Part shown: positions 24,179 to 38,048 of the stretch, piece by piece | How the letters are laid out: each line of letters starts with the position of its first letter | Numbering within the stretch: position 1 is the first letter of the stretch | Assembly (NCBI GenBank): GCA_013399305.1 | Contig: VXAI01000181.1 | Coordinates: 1,305,154-1,369,153, forward strand | DNA: 64,000 bases | From: Rostratula benghalensis | Taxonomy: Eukaryota > Chordata > Aves > Charadriiformes > Rostratulidae | Direction: 5' to 3' | Notes under the pieces: model-generated | The model's database searches: none | What the model was told of the DNA's origin: nothing | Seen by the model: the letters and a program-made list of their open reading frames with translations, nothing else | Translations under genes and position numbers: made by a program

Positions 24179-26548
24179 TAATTTTTGGAATAGAATATTG
24201 AACTAGTATGTGTTAAAAAAACATCTTACAGAAGGGCCTGAAAGAAAAAAACAAAGTCTCATTTTATGCCTCAAGAGTTAAACGCAGGAAGAAAGCGTGT
24301 TCTGATCACTGAAAGACAACGCTGTAAATCAATAGCTCCCAGCAGAGCAGCGTGTGGGAAACTCAGTCTCAGGCGTTTGAAAGGATACACCCTGCAGGCA
24401 AAGGTTGGTGAATGCATTTACTTATCTTCAACCAAACAGCCACGCAACTCAAAGGAATTGGTTCTGTGCTGCTCATTTTTGTACTCGCTCCCAACCTCTC
24501 CCCTTGGCCCCGCTCAAAGCCTTGCGAGAGGCAGAGGCCAGGCTCGGATCAGGAGCGGAGCATCCCGTGATGCAGGAGCACGCCTGCACAAATCTTAAGG
24601 AATGCTCGGAATCAAGCCCATGAATTTCCTAAGCATTTCCCAATTTTCCAAATGTATTTTCCCCCATCATAGTAGGCAAGGACATTTTTCCTCCTCTTAT
24701 CTTCACGAGACATGGATCTCATTTTGTTGCTTCTCTAGCCTGTAAGAATAAATCAGCAAAGGTAAGGTGTCTAAGAGACCTAGCAATCTTTGCTGGACTG
24801 CAGAGTTTTTTCTGACAATAGTTTACATGAACCAACAGCAGGAAAACACCACCACTTGGGCAGCTTACAATGCACACCGCACACCTCGTAATTAGGAGAA
24901 AACTTGAAAATAACAAGGTAGGTAGAAACTTTTGTAAGAAATACTCTAAAAATTGCTAGGCAGGAACTTCGTGATCTGCATGACAAAGTAGGGTGTAATT
25001 AATGATACAAACTAGTTTCTACTTCATATATACACACACAATTATTTTTTTTTTCAGATCATGGGGAAAATATCTTTATCCAGTTTTAAATGGATGGCCA
25101 TTATTATTCCAAGCAATAAAGATAATAATTACAATAATTCCCCGGGAATAAAAATTCAAAAAATAATAAAAAACCCAAGGTTACCAAGTGCCACAACTTG
25201 TAATCTCCCCCTGCTAGGACTCGTACATATTTAAATACTTTAATGCTGCTTCAAAGGAGAGTGCTTCAAAGCAGAATCAAAGTGAGAACATATTTTAAAG
25301 TGACAGATCTAATAATAAATTGCTCTTTCTGCTCTCCACTTCCATAAGTGTCCTCGACTAAAACATGAATTTATTTACAACTGAAAGGAGAAATCATTTT
25401 CTTTTGATGCAGGAGCAGACAGCTTAGAAGTCTGAACATCATATTCAAATTACAGGGGCTGCAAACGAGCATTCAATGCCTTTGCCAATAGCTGCTACAC
25501 AACCACCTCCGAGAAAGCTGTTCTGCTACCGGGGCTCGATGCTGCTTGAGGTGAAGATGTCTAAACCCTTCACAGTCAAGACACAGCTTCATTCTCGCAG
25601 GGTCAAAGTCATGCACAATGCAATTTCTACAGCAGAGAGGCCCGCATGCCTCTCCTCTGTTATCTGCAGAAATGATAAACACCCACCAGTCTTGTTCCAG
25701 CTCTCATACTGGTTTGTGTAAGAGGCTGGGATGGGATCCCACCACCATCAGAGAGCTGTTTATTTTTCTTTGGTTCCACATAAACTGAAAAGGGAAGGAA
25801 TTCATCACTCCTCCTGCCAATACTTCTATTGCCTCTAACCTCTCAGGATGAGTTTCTGAGTGAAGAGGGGAATTGGATCTGCTGGGAGGTCAGAGTGCCC
25901 ATCACTTGTACCAACCTCGCTGACCGTGGCTTGACACTGAAGAAACCAGCAGCTTTCCCCACCACAAAGGGTCACAAGAAACGAGATCAAAGCAATATCC
26001 AAGTGGCAAAGAGTCCTTGAACTTTCAAGAAGCTCCTACCCTTTCAGCTTTATTTGATTAGTTTGCCACACTTTACTGCACTCTAGTTCCTTTCCAGTCC
26101 AAATAGGACTCCTAGATGTTCCCTGTGCTTTCTTCTTGACCAAAGAGAAGAACTTCTGATGTTTTGCTCCATCTCACAACTGCACCTCTGACAAAGGAGG
26201 AGACGTGCAGCTTAAGCAAAATAAACACAGTTATTTACTAATAATTAACCACCTTAAACACTTGGCACAAAAAAAAGCCGAAAAAGAGAGCAATATGCAA
26301 ATATAAATTTAACAGGATTACTCGTTGCATGCTGCAGAAAGGAAGCCTGAAGGGAAGCTGGAGTTGTGAGCTGTAAGGCTCCAGCTAAGCTGCCCTGCAA
26401 CGCTGCGCTGCACTTATCAGAGAGCTGACTCCGGCACTTCAGAGGAACATCACACACAGCTGGAACAGCCCACGAAGCATTCAGAAAGTTATCTTTTAAA
26501 GACGAAAACCAGAAGCCACAGTCTCAGCCAATTCGTGTTTGTTTTGCC

Positions 26549-26566
26549 TTTTTTTTTTTTTTTTTT
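26549..26566. repeat. Poly-T run followed by a C run
   Basis: Eighteen T followed by a run of seven C on the plus strand. Simple low-complexity DNA. Confidence 0.8.
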
Positions 26567-27823
26567 CCCCCCCATTTGCTCATCAACCTCAGAGTTTTAA
26601 TTCTTCAGTTCAGGTTTGACAGCTCCCTTTGGGGACATTTTCTGGTTTCTATTTTACTTACTCTTACATCTCTCAGGTTTGTGACGGTGTAAGCTCACTG
26701 TCATGTAACACTAAGAAAATCCCTGTTGCCCATGCTGAACAAGATCTGTTATCTGTCTAAAGCAGAGCATCTTCTCTCAAATAGGGTCCAAACTTCTACT
26801 ATCAGTGCAAAATCAAGACAAAACGAAAACCAGATCCGCTCAGAAGGAAATTCATCCCAGCACCGAAATGACCTAATTTAGGACAGGATGAATTGAATTA
26901 CTCTTTTGGAGGTTTCTGACAACTGTTCACTAATCACAGAAGCCCAGATGACCTCTAGATGTCTAAACTAAGGGAGATGAACCTCCTGCCAAACTACCTG
27001 TAACTACACACATCATCAATGCTAAAAGATCAGTTGACAACAGCTTTGTAAGGGGCTGTCGATGCTTTTTGGGGATACAAAATACATCAAGAACCAGGAG
27101 AAAAACCCAATAGCTTGTTTGCAGTTGCATGACATTTTAGTTGGAATAAATGTGGAGAGCAAGCGAATGAACATTTGCCTAATAACCCTTAGGACTCCCA
27201 CGGGTTGTGACACCAGGTCATGAAGTCCTGCACATTATTGAAAACTTACATTGTTCACGTGCTCCTGGCTAAAAAAGAAAACTCAGGTCAAGATCTTGTA
27301 TTTTTTTTTCCCCTCTAGAAATTCCTTTGGAAAAAAGGAACTGCAAGAAAGCAGCACACTGAGAAGGTATGCTGGATTTTTCCATCAGCGGGATCAAAGC
27401 AAGACCTTTGTGTTGTGCATCTTCTTGAAAAATCTCTCTTACTAACAGCAAGAACAGGCTTGTTTTCCATCTCCCCTCCATCCACACCTAATTATCTGAG
27501 ATCCAAATGAACACAGGTATTTTAAATGAACAACTAATGCTCATTTATGCAGCATCTTAGGTCATAATAGGTTTGAAAGAGCCCAAATTACTTAACTTCC
27601 TCAACCGTGCACTTGTTCCCACACGTGTATGACAGCAAGGAGGAAACAGTTCTGAAGAAAACAGGAAAAGTTGAAACTTGCACACATAGTGTCTGGCAAG
27701 AGCTTATTTTGAAAGCTTTCCCACATGAAAGAACCTAAATGAAACAAGTAAAAACAGTGTTTATACTATTAAAATATGACCAATCATGTAAGTTAAAGCA
27801 AAAATAATTTCTAAAGCATGACA

Positions 27824-28433
27824 ATCATGGAATTGTCAGAGTTGGAAGGGACCTCTAGAGCTCACCCAGTCCCACTCCCCTGCTCAAGAAGGGTTGCCCA
27901 GAGCACATCACTCAGGGCTGCATCCAGGAGGGGCTTGAAGGTCTCCAGAGAAGGGGACTCCACACCCTCCTTGGGCAGCCTCTGCCAGGGCTCTGCCACC
28001 CTCACCACAAAGAAGTTTCTTCTCACATTTGAACAGAACTTCCTGTGTCCCCACTTGTGCCCATTGCCCCTTGTCCTGTCACTGGGAACCACTGAGAAGA
28101 GTCCGGCTCCATCCTCCTTCAACCCACCCTTCACATAATTGTGAGCATTAATAAGGTCTCCCCTCAGCCTTCTCTTCTCTAAGTATTCCCAGCTCTCTCA
28201 CCTTTCCTCATCAGGGAGATGCTCAAATCCCTCCATCATCTTTGTTGCCCTGTGCTGGACTCTCTCCAGGAGTTCCCTGTCTCTCTTGAACTGGGGAGCC
28301 CAGCACTGGAGGCAGCATTCTAGTTGTAGCTTCGCCAGTGCAGAGCAGATGGGGAGAATGACCTCTCTTGACCTACTGGCCACACTCTTCCCTATGCAGC
28401 CCATGATTCCATTGGCCCTCTTGGTGACAAGGG
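27824..28433 (-). mobile_element. CR1 LINE 3' portion
   Basis: Reverse-complement CR1: GAGTTGGAAGGGACCTCTAG at the tail side, then GGGCAGCCTCTGCCAGGGCT, up to CCATGATTCCATTGGCCCTC at the 5' side. Its minus-strand reading frames resemble those of the CR1 at 362-1425 (for example [20 protein letters not shown]), so the two belong to the same or a close subfamily. It is in opposite orientation to that copy, 26 kb away. Confidence 0.93.
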
Positions 28434-31400
28434 AACAAAATTCCAGAGTCTGGTATACAACATATGATGTTATACAAAGAGGCTCTAAAAGAGATCAAAA
28501 GAGATCAAAGACTCAGTGACAAAGTCACAGCAATGCAGAGCGTCAAAAAGACCGAGAACTGGCCAACCCAGCCACTGCCCTCCTTTTGCCATTCCTCAGA
28601 GTATAAGGATCTCCCTTCCTTTGCATGTCACCCTACATATAACAAGAGATTAGACTTTGCAACGACACCTAGAAACATCAGGAGGGGTTAGGTGACAGAG
28701 ATTTGTGGGTTTCGTTGAGAAACTACAGTCCCATCACCAAAAAGCAGTGATAACAGAACGAAGGACTGCAGTGTGGGAGGAGGGCTCTGGACAGCTAACA
28801 GATGGTATTTAAATAAGCAAAATCCTACTTTATTCTTAAAGCATTCCTCATGTTTCATCACAGCACAAGACAATTTTCTTTTAAGGAATAAAGGTATACC
28901 AAAGAATGAATCACAGAACGGATCATAATGGGATGATGGTTTGAAATCAGTGCCATTCACTTTGATTCAAGCATTCAAACTATATTTGATCTGCTTGTTA
29001 TACCAACACTGAAGCACCAAAACAGATTAAAGGAAGTTAATTGAGCGTGGAAAAAACATTGAATTTGCTGAATCATAAAATTCTCACTGTAAAAGAGCAT
29101 TCTGATATAAACTGGATTTCCTACTCCAGATGTAAAATCTAATTATGTTGTTTTATTACGCATCTTAAAAGAATGGACTTAGGATGCATGAACAAAAACC
29201 ACAGTGGATATAAAACCCATTCTGTTTTGAGAACTAGGGCACAGAGAATCCTACAAGAAACTAGTTCCTTTCTCAGATTACTACCTGGCTAATCCCTCTT
29301 GCGGGAGAAACAGATCAAGGGTTTCAAAAGGCAACCGAGATCTTTACATGCCCTATGGCCACTGACTTCCACTACACCAAGCCCCTTTTGGAAAGCTGCA
29401 GTCAAATTGTTATTTATTCCTGATATTCAGAAATCAGAAAGACAACCCGTGTTTGGTACAGTAGCTTGGAAGTTAATGCAGCAGCCCCATGGCTTTGAGG
29501 TCAGATAAAAGGCAACTGGACTCTAATCAGGGGAAGTGCTTGGATGGAGCCCTTTCATCTCAGGAAAATCTTGCTGTGTTTGGGCAACGGGTTGGTTTGT
29601 TTGACAAACCAGGGTGAGCAGGTTAAACACCTTCCAATTTGTTCCTGTAGAAGACTACAAAGCACAAGATGCACTGAACCTAAAAATAAATAAATAATTT
29701 CTAAAACGTGACACTATAACTACAAATCTTTTAGATGCTATTAACAAGCTCATGTAATTAATGAGACCGCTGGGAAGCAGTGCTGTGTTAAGACCTATAT
29801 TTTGGAAGCTGGCCAAAATCAACTGTTTTAAATAATCATCATCAACTTAATTGAGGAAAAGATGCTTATAAACCAGAGCGAGAGGCCTTCAAATATAAGG
29901 GGACGTCAGTGATTCTCACAGCACTTACTGCACTATGTCTCATCAGCAAAAATTCCAGGAAAGGGTGGGAATGCAATTGTAACTCTACCTGGGTATAAAA
30001 AAAAGTGTGAACAGATTTTTATAGCGCAGGCGGTAATTTAGGATTTCAGTAAAAAGTCAAAAAGTCTGAGGACACCTCCCATTCTTTATTTTTTCCTAGA
30101 AAAGAAAAAAAAAAAAGTGGGTGCAACAAAATCCAAGTTATTTAATGATAGTTGTTACAGTTCTCAAAGAAAGGCTTTTCCGTGCCCAGGAATTTCTGGG
30201 CTTCTTTCATAACTGATTAAAGTTTATGGAAACATCCCCCTGCCCTGCACATGAACCAAAACACCAGAAAGAGGAAAACCTTGATGCTGTTTCCTGCTTC
30301 AAAGCAAAAAGCAGTGTGCTTATCGCCGAGCATCCTTCATCTGAGGAAAAATAAGGCCTTGGGATATCAAAGAGGGTACTTTTTAGTAAGAGCCCAAGAG
30401 TCCCAGCAGTTTTGCATTTATGTCTTAGGTCAGCTCAGTCAGACACGCGGGAACTTTTTAGGCTGCAGAATGATGTGTTTCTGGAAAACTGTAACTTACT
30501 CAGGTCTTTCACTGGTGAAACTGGAATTTTAATAGCTACATGCACGTCAAGACCAAATCCAGTTCACTCATAACCCCTGCAGTACACATTATTTTGCTAA
30601 AGTGAACTGTGGCCTCCCCTTACTCTGTGCCCCAGGATGTGTTTTGGCTACGTTATGCTACGGGATTTCTACCTTTAAAAGGTTGCAGGGGTAACAGCGC
30701 TCAGGAGGAGGAAAGTAGTATTTTTGTGGCAAACTGGCTCCTCCTCGTTTTCAAAGCAGAACAAATGTAACGGTATCCTGCTCTTTCCACATCATTAGAG
30801 CCCAGAGGAACGAATCTGAAAGCAGCCAAGCAGCAAACCACCCCGGAGAGCTGAGCCTGCTACACCCAGGGCTTTGTTCTCGCCTGGAAAAGCCATCGCA
30901 CGTGAACGTACGAGACATGGGTGGAGATTCAAGATGCCCATTGCTGCTCTTACTTACTCCAGCTGGCACCACGATGCAATGAGTAGTGGCATTTCAATAC
31001 CCTCATTTCATAGTATAGTTTTTAAATAAGTTGATGAAGCAAGAAAAAAACCCCCATTTTTCCTGCCAAACTGCACCACGGACAAGACTTTCTGGGACTG
31101 GCACAGTCTTCTGGTTCCTGTTTACAGTCCATCAAATCTTCTGCTGGTTTTGTGTCTGAAGTGTAGGAATGGGAAACACCAGGATAAAATGGGCTCCTGG
31201 GCTATAGGTTGCAAAAGAAGAGAGAATTACTCTTGATTCTCCTTAAAATTCACCTTGAAGAGAGACAGTCTAATTTGACCTTGCTAAAATTGTGAAACGC
31301 CCCTCTCACTATGAGAAGTTGACTGTGCATCAAAAAACCCCCCAAAAACGTGACATTAGTTTTCTCTCTGTGTTAGAGCCAATGCTCAAGTGAGTACAAC

Positions 31401-31572
31401 ATTCTCTCAGAGGGAGGATTTCATTTCATTGCTGTTTGAGCGGCCGCCCAGGTCAATCGAACAGACCCATCAGCTGTCAGCAGGCTCCAGCGCAGGGCTG
31501 GGAGCAGTGACAAGATACATGCTCTGGGGAAGTGTGAAGACATAAGTTTACAACCTCAGCAGAGGCATTTCA

Positions 31573-31923
31573 TGGAATCATAGAATGGTTAGAGGTGGAA
31601 AGGACCTTAAAGATCATCAAGTTCCAGTCCCCCTGCCACAGGCAGGGACACCTCCCACCAGACCAGGTTGCTCCAAGTCCCCTCCAGCCTGGCCTTGAAC
31701 CCCTCCAGGGAAGGAGCAGCCACAACTTCTCTGGGCAACCTGTTCCAGGCTCCACCCTCACAGTACAAAATTTCTTTCTGGTATTCAATCTAAATCTCCC
31801 CTCTTCCAATTTAAAGCCATTACCCCTCCTCCTGTCACTCCACTTCCTGACAAAGAGTCCCTCTCCAGCTCTCCTGTAGCTCCCTTCAGATATTGGAAGG
31901 CTGCTATTAAGCCTCCCCAGTGC
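31573..31923 (-). mobile_element. CR1 LINE 3' end
   Basis: It begins ATCATAGAATGGTTAGAGG, the CR1 tail in reverse, and continues through GGGACACCTCCCACCAGACC and CCTTGAACCCCTCCAGGGAA to TTAAGCCTCCCCAGTG. A T17 run (31938-31954) follows. Confidence 0.93.
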
Positions 31924-32794
31924 CAATTTAAAAAAACTTTTTTTTTTTTTTTTTCCAAAAAAGCTCTAGAGACAAGATGGTGTTTCCAATATCTCCTAAT
32001 ACAATCATTAAGACAACTTTTTTTGCCTTGAAACCCACTTCTCCAGCCCTAAACCCAACCCTGGGTTTTGGTTTCATAAGCTGTGGTTCTGCCTCTGGAG
32101 CTTCCAACCAGACACATTTTCCATGTGCAATTAAGTAATGGTGAGTGAGTTGTTGTACATGATGCTGAATTTTCAATAGCTGGGGAAAGTAACACGGGAG
32201 CTGCAGCCCAGATCATTAATCTCCTCCAGATCCTCTGTGCTGCCAAGAACAGCAACTCATTTCTCACCGCGCTAACGTCGCTCTTCCATCATTTCCGTGT
32301 GCGCTGCACCCGACAGAGCCACGCTGGTAAATGTACACATTTATATGCATTCACCCACAGATTATCACAGTGTTCCCAGGTAAGATGTGTATGAGTCAAG
32401 AATATAAAACAGTATTCAAGTAGGATGAATATATTGGAGGGAAGACCACATTATAAAGTGACATGGGGATAAGAGCCCAATGGAAGTCACAGCGGGAATA
32501 GATGAATTTATGAAATCCCGAAGTATTAAAGCATATGTGAGTTCTGCAAAGAGGAAAGAGGCAGCTTCTTCCCAGATCTCCTGCCCAGGGTCATGAGAGT
32601 AACGCTTCCTGAACCTCGGAGTGAATGCATGAATGTGTCCTTAATTCACATAGAAAGAGGAAACATTTTCATGCTTGGAATAAAAGAAAAGACGCCAACG
32701 TGTAAATCTTATGCAGTTGAAAAGTTGTTTTAGCATATTCCCTCCTCCAGAAGGCATCTCAGTGCTCCTTGTCAAAGTCAGGCTCCCCCTCTGT

Positions 32795-32990
32795 ACAAAT
32801 AAGTCCTAACTCCTTAAATTGTCTTTTAATGCCCTCAGAAGCTACCCCTCACACATCCCATGCTCCGTGTACTCCATCCGCAGCACTCACCCACTCCACA
32901 CAGCAAGCCCCCCCTCCAGCCCTGAGCTTCTGCACCATTTTCACTCCCTTCTGGCTGCCCAGGTGACACAAGCTGCCCACCCCATCCTTG
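32795..32990 (+). mobile_element. Possible ancient L2-type LINE 3' fragment
   Basis: The order of motifs (AACTCCTTAAATTGTCTTTT, AATGCCCTCAGAAGCTACCC, then a CTCACACATCCCATGCTCC stretch) resembles the conserved 3' end of L2 elements as remembered, but identity is low and no tail repeat is evident. It could be chance similarity in C-rich sequence. Confidence 0.28.
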
Positions 32991-33311
32991 CACTGGCAGA
33001 ACCAACCTACAGCATTGCAGTAAGTTGTGGGAGAAGAAGCTCTTACCAGGCTTCTCTCAAGCCCAAGAGGGACAGCCCCAGTCTTCATCACAAACCCCCT
33101 AAAACAGGCATTCAATTACATTAAATCTTTTTTTTTTCAAACATTATTAAGGAGAACTCTTCAACTGTCCTAAAAATTGTCAAGGAAAAGGTTTATTTCA
33201 CTCGAAGGAGAACTGAGCAAGTTCAGCATTTTCAAAAATGGGTTAAGTAAGTAAATATAGAACGTAACAGGCTAAAGCACAAACAAATGTTTTTAAGAGA
33301 ATTCTTCTTAC

Positions 33312-33403
33312 CGTATGAAAACTAGCTTGACCTTTGATGGGGCAGTCTTAATGATTGCAGAAGCATTCTGATGACTTCTTCCATACAGTATCTGATTGTT
33401 TAT
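33312..33403 (-). CDS. PATJ: PATJ exon: C-terminal part of PDZ7
   Basis: This 92-base exon starts in phase 0 directly after the GDELLE exon and reads [20 protein letters not shown] then [10 protein letters not shown] plus two bases (CG) of an Arg codon. It supplies beta4, helix alphaB and the last strand of PDZ7. In [12 protein letters not shown] the first residue of helix alphaB is His, which in PDZ domains usually means class I ligand preference (Ser/Thr-X-hydrophobic C-terminus); that specificity is inference. The acceptor is TGAACAG and the donor ACG|gtaaga. Together with exon 41563-41759 it completes one PDZ fold across an 8.2 kb intron. Confidence 0.93.
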
Positions 33404-36400
33404 CTGTTCAAAGAAAATGAAGATTTTCACATAAGGGGCCAAGTATACATTGCTTTAATTTTCACCACCAAGACTTCCAAATTCACTGTGGGATAAAGAG
33501 ATAAGACTCAAAGAAAATGCAACATATAAATCACATAACTTCTGAGGTTCTTAGAGACAGGGATACCAAATGCTGCACTGGTAGATAAACCTGCTGGTGG
33601 TGTAGAGACAGAAATACCAGAGCTGAGGCACTAAGAGCCTCTTCCAGGCCCAGCTGTGCTGCAGAGAGACATCCGAGGAGGATGGGGTGCAGTCTGCAAC
33701 TCAGCAGGAACAATTAAAACACTTTTAATCACCTTTCTTATTATTCCTTTTGAAAGGATAAGTCCTACTTTGAGACCTTAAGAACATCCTCCTTCTCATA
33801 CCGACTCCCATGATGGACCACAGAATTGCAGCCTTAGAACAGATTTTAAAATCTCCCATTTTCAACATCTTAGACTGAAATTTATCAAAGAAAAAAATGC
33901 TGTATTATTAGAAAAAGATTCTAAGTTTTACTTTAGATGGATATAAAATAGGAACTGATGCAGAGATAATTAGGCCTTATTAGTAAGCCACAAATGAAAT
34001 AATTCTTTTGCTTTTTTTCACAGATCCATGGAACGGATTTTAAGAATTGTTCTCCCGTTTTTGGAAAACAACTTGATCTGACAAGAATCATACAGACATG
34101 GCAACAGCACAGATTTTGAGACAGACACTCCTACACCTTACCTACAGGCAACTGACAGTTTAGGAAAACTTGCTCTTACGATTGTGCTGACTCCTCAGTT
34201 CTGCTGCCAATTTAATTCTGACAGTTTAAGGGCCTGTCCCATCACTTTTGCTGTGATGGATCAAACACCTAAGCTCAGCAGGAGACACCAAGTTCTACTC
34301 AGGACACTTTGGCTGTGTGCAAGCAAACACTGCAGTTTTCAGAGAGGAATAATTGGTTTTAATACCGGGTGTGCTTCAGGACTTTGCTTTCTGTAGGAAC
34401 TAGAAGTGTTTTCCCATATTGAAGAAACTAACATGCTTATTGTCTTATTTCCCCATTCTCAGTGAGTGGGACCTCAACAAGGAGAGCAGCATTTCTGAGC
34501 TGGATATAGTAGTTACTCCCAAGCCAACCAAAATCATACTCGGTAGCATATGACAAAAATAACCTGAAGTGTAAAAATGTAATATTTAAAGCATTTAATT
34601 CATTTCACAGGCAGGGCTTGTGTTTAATACCTCGCTCCCCTCAGCCTGCCCACGATGCCCTGAGTTTTTTGGTCTTCAGCTCCCTTTTTTTAATGTCCCC
34701 CACCTCAGAGGTATCCTAAGAGGATGCTTGGCTTTCAGCTCAGGTGTTGCACAAGCTACAATCACGAAGATCGTATGCTGGACGATAAGGTAGATGTGAA
34801 TCCTGCATTAAATTTAATTTAAAGCTGCACTGAGTATGATGGGGATAAAAAAATACCATGCCAAAGAGATTAACAAAACCCTTGAGCAGGCTCTTAGTTG
34901 CACCCTGATGATTTTCAGATTTAAAACCAAGCTGAGGCAAACACTTAGCGAGGCAGTGAAGGAAAGCATCCTCCCCAGAGAGCGGGGGGCAGGACTCACA
35001 GAGCTGCCTTCCACAACCCAGACTGGAACAAACATCAAGATAACAACGTTCTGCAGAAGAACAATTCTTTACCTACACCTGAATACTTGTGAAAATTAAC
35101 ATGAACAGGGAAACTGATTCAAAGGCTATGCTTCACATCTTTTCTTCTGTCCAAAAAAAGAGGGAACACTTTAAAGATGGAGAGAAAGAAACTGAAATGA
35201 ATAGGAGTTGAAATCACGATGGTAGTTCAGGTTCACGCTTCAGCTCATGCCATGCCTTGCTTTTTAAGCAAGCACCAGAGGCTTCCAAGCGTGCAGGGTA
35301 ATCTGCTATTTAACTCTGTCAGAATTCTCTCTCTAAGCATCTTGATTAGATTAATGCACCTCTCTGGAGCCGGGGTGTTCACACCCCCTTCCAAAGCCAG
35401 CAGCCAGCTTTGTTTCAATACTGCAGTTTCTCCCTTCCACTATTCATTTACAACAGAACATTGACATTCCCATTTGATACACCAGTGCTGTTTAAAACAA
35501 TAATGATAATGGAGCCCAGGAACAATTCACTGAAGATTACAGAAGGACTTTTTGTTACTGAAAATGTTTGTATTGGATTTTAGTTTTGTGTCCTTAGAAG
35601 ATTTTGTTTCGTTCAGACAAAGTAACTGGCCAGGTCTTACAGCCCTGTGTCACACAGGCTTTATTTGGGGTACTTAGACCTACTGGCAACTTCACGATAT
35701 TCCCATCTTATTTTCAATGGGTCAAAACAACACGTGAGTTCATCAGTGGAATAAAGACAATGCAAAGACCAGAATAAACCCCCTAAGACTTGATCACTCA
35801 TTAAGTTTGAAGTGCAAACCATTTACTGAACTCAGTTGCTCCCTGGACAAAGAGAGACCCAAGAAAGGTCTGCAAGAGTCTGAAACAGCATCAAAACAAC
35901 CTTCATGAGGGTTTTGGATGGTGCTGCCTGCAACTACCATGGTTCCAAAAATGAGAAGCAACATCCTAGGCCACACTTTGTTAATTAAAGGCAAATTTAA
36001 AATTCCAGTAACAAAAACGAACAGGCACTTGCATTCTGGCTTCAAGCTGGATGTGAAACTTTCAGCAAGTTTGTTGACTTAATTTCTCTAAGTTCAAAAA
36101 CAAAGTTAGTCACAGGGCATAATGTATGCTTTACAAATTGTTTGGATTTATTTAAATTACCATCGGTTTTTCTAAACAGCAGACATCTTAGATTAAACTT
36201 TATAGACTTTACTCTGGGCTAAATTAATCCTATTCACTAGATGTATCAAACAGTCCAAAATTTAATTAGCTGTGAGCTGGGTCTGTAAGTTATAATTATT
36301 TAATTACACCAAAATGAAAGGATAATCAAGCTAATATAGCTCCACAAGGTTTTTGGACTGTCCCACACAGTTATTATTGTCAGTATGTTATTTTTAATTT

Positions 36401-37301
36401 TTTTTTTTTTAAAAGGTCACTTTCTTTTGCAAAATAAATTAATGTTCTGTTAGTTTCATATACCACAGTCAGAAGGAAAGCACAAACGCCTACTTAAATG
36501 AAACAAAAAAGATAACATCTAGGATTTCATAAGCAACACCATTTTTAATCTTTCAAATGAAATAAAGTAACACATCAGATTAACCAAATAGTACTCTGGG
36601 AGTCAAAATCTATAACTGCGCTTTACTTTTTCATTGCCAATTAGAAAAGAAAAACAAAGCTTTGACTAAGTAAAAGAAATAAACTGAACTAAATCAAACC
36701 CAACTCTTCTTTAAATGTCTCTTTACATAACTTCTAGGAAATATTGGAGAGAACAGAGAAAGATTAAAACCCACTACAGGTAAGAGGTCAGGTCAGCACA
36801 CTTAAATTCCATCTTTAATATAACCCTACGCTGCTTTATGTCAGATTTTATCACATATCCCAAATGTACTGTTCCCTTCTCCTACAAAGGTTTTGTTTTA
36901 CAGTTTCATACACCAAAGTAGCAGAAAGTACAAACTCACTGAAATCTGAACTCTTAAATTAGAAGAAAAAAAATTAAAGGATTGTTTGCTTCTCAACTTT
37001 AATTTGCAGAAGAGAAACATAAGATATGGATATTAAAAAAAAAAGCACTGTTTTTATTATGTGGCAGTAATGGAAATCCATAAAATTAGTATCATCTGAT
37101 TTTTATGAAAATCAAGTTAAATGATACCCCAAAGCCAATAAAAGAACTGGCTGAGCTTTCTATAATAATTAGTTCTTTTTACCAATGCATTAGGTTCCTT
37201 TTAACCACAGGAATTGTGGCATTTCGAGATACAGCCAGGCTCTCTGAAACAATGGGAAAAGTTTCAAAAACTTTTTGATCAGGCAAATGATATAGACTGA
37301 A

Positions 37302-37401
37302 ACCTGGTCTCGTGGGAGGTTTCCCTGCCCATGGCAGGAACGTGATGGGCTTTAAGGTCCCCTCCAACTCAAACCGTTCTGTGATTCTGTGATTTTATGA
37401 T
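37302..37401 (+). mobile_element. CR1 LINE 3' tail
   Basis: A short terminal piece: GTGGGAGGTTTCCCTGCCCA, GGGCTTTAAGGTCCCCTCCA, then octamer-like tail repeats ending TTCTGTGATTCTGTGATTT. The direct octamers are diagnostic of CR1 3' ends. Confidence 0.92.
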
Positions 37402-38020
37402 ACATAGAGATATATCCACCTCTCCATTCAAGTTACTGTCCCTCTTGAAGGATGGTGCCGCTTGCCTAATTCAAAGTAACTGTCTTGAAACCAGAAAAAA
37501 CCCAAAAAACAATCCCACAATAGGAAATTGAGAATAAAACACCAGTCCCCAGATTGTAAAGGAGAAGCAGCATTGTGAATTTGGCTGAGTACTTCATTTA
37601 CTTGGGCAAAATACTGATATCTACAATATTATTGTGGCATAATATATTTATCTAAGACTCTTGAAGTAAAATCACAGTAAAAATACACGTAGCTCAAAAG
37701 CCCTCTGGCTTTGAGATATGACAGAACCAGCATAGAAAAAGAAAAAGGAAGAAAAATTGCTCGTGCAGCAGTCCAGAAGGGACAACAGGTATACCTGTAT
37801 ACTGGTTCCGGACAAGAGTACCTTTCACTATTTTTTGGCCTTTTAGAGCAAAACCTAGAGTGAACAAGCAGTTTCCTTCCACCTCCTACCCTCTTTTTCA
37901 GCAAGACAAGCAGGGACAGGAAGATGGCAGAAAATCCCAGCGTCAGTAATTTAGCATAACAGGACTCTGTGCAGCTCGGTTTATTAACTGAATGCAGTTT
38001 TCTCTCTTATGGAGAGATTC

Positions 38021-38048
38021 TAATAATAATATAATAATAATAACAACA
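38021..38048. repeat. (TAA)n microsatellite
   Basis: An imperfect TAATAATAA tract with an interruption in the middle. Confidence 0.85.

Larger units (their letters stand above)
22690..33311 (-). other. PATJ: PATJ intron, 10.6 kb
   Basis: It separates the second PDZ7 exon from the linker exons. It contains CR1 copies at 23815-24178 (plus), 27824-28433 (minus) and 31573-31923 (minus), a possible old L2-like fragment at about 32795-32990, and T-rich runs at 26549-26566 and 31938-31954. Remaining sequence shows no supported gene. Confidence 0.75.

Noticed and set aside
25473..25721. Overlapping ORFs on both strands; the minus one has a cysteine pattern (CGPLCCRNC, CLDCEGF) like a zinc-binding motif
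   Set aside because: Only about 70-80 codons, no splice context fitting PATJ, and the cysteine spacing matches no family I can name. Treated as chance.
27862..28404. Minus-strand ORFs resembling a reverse transcriptase C-terminus
   Set aside because: They are part of a dead CR1 LINE copy and not a separate gene.
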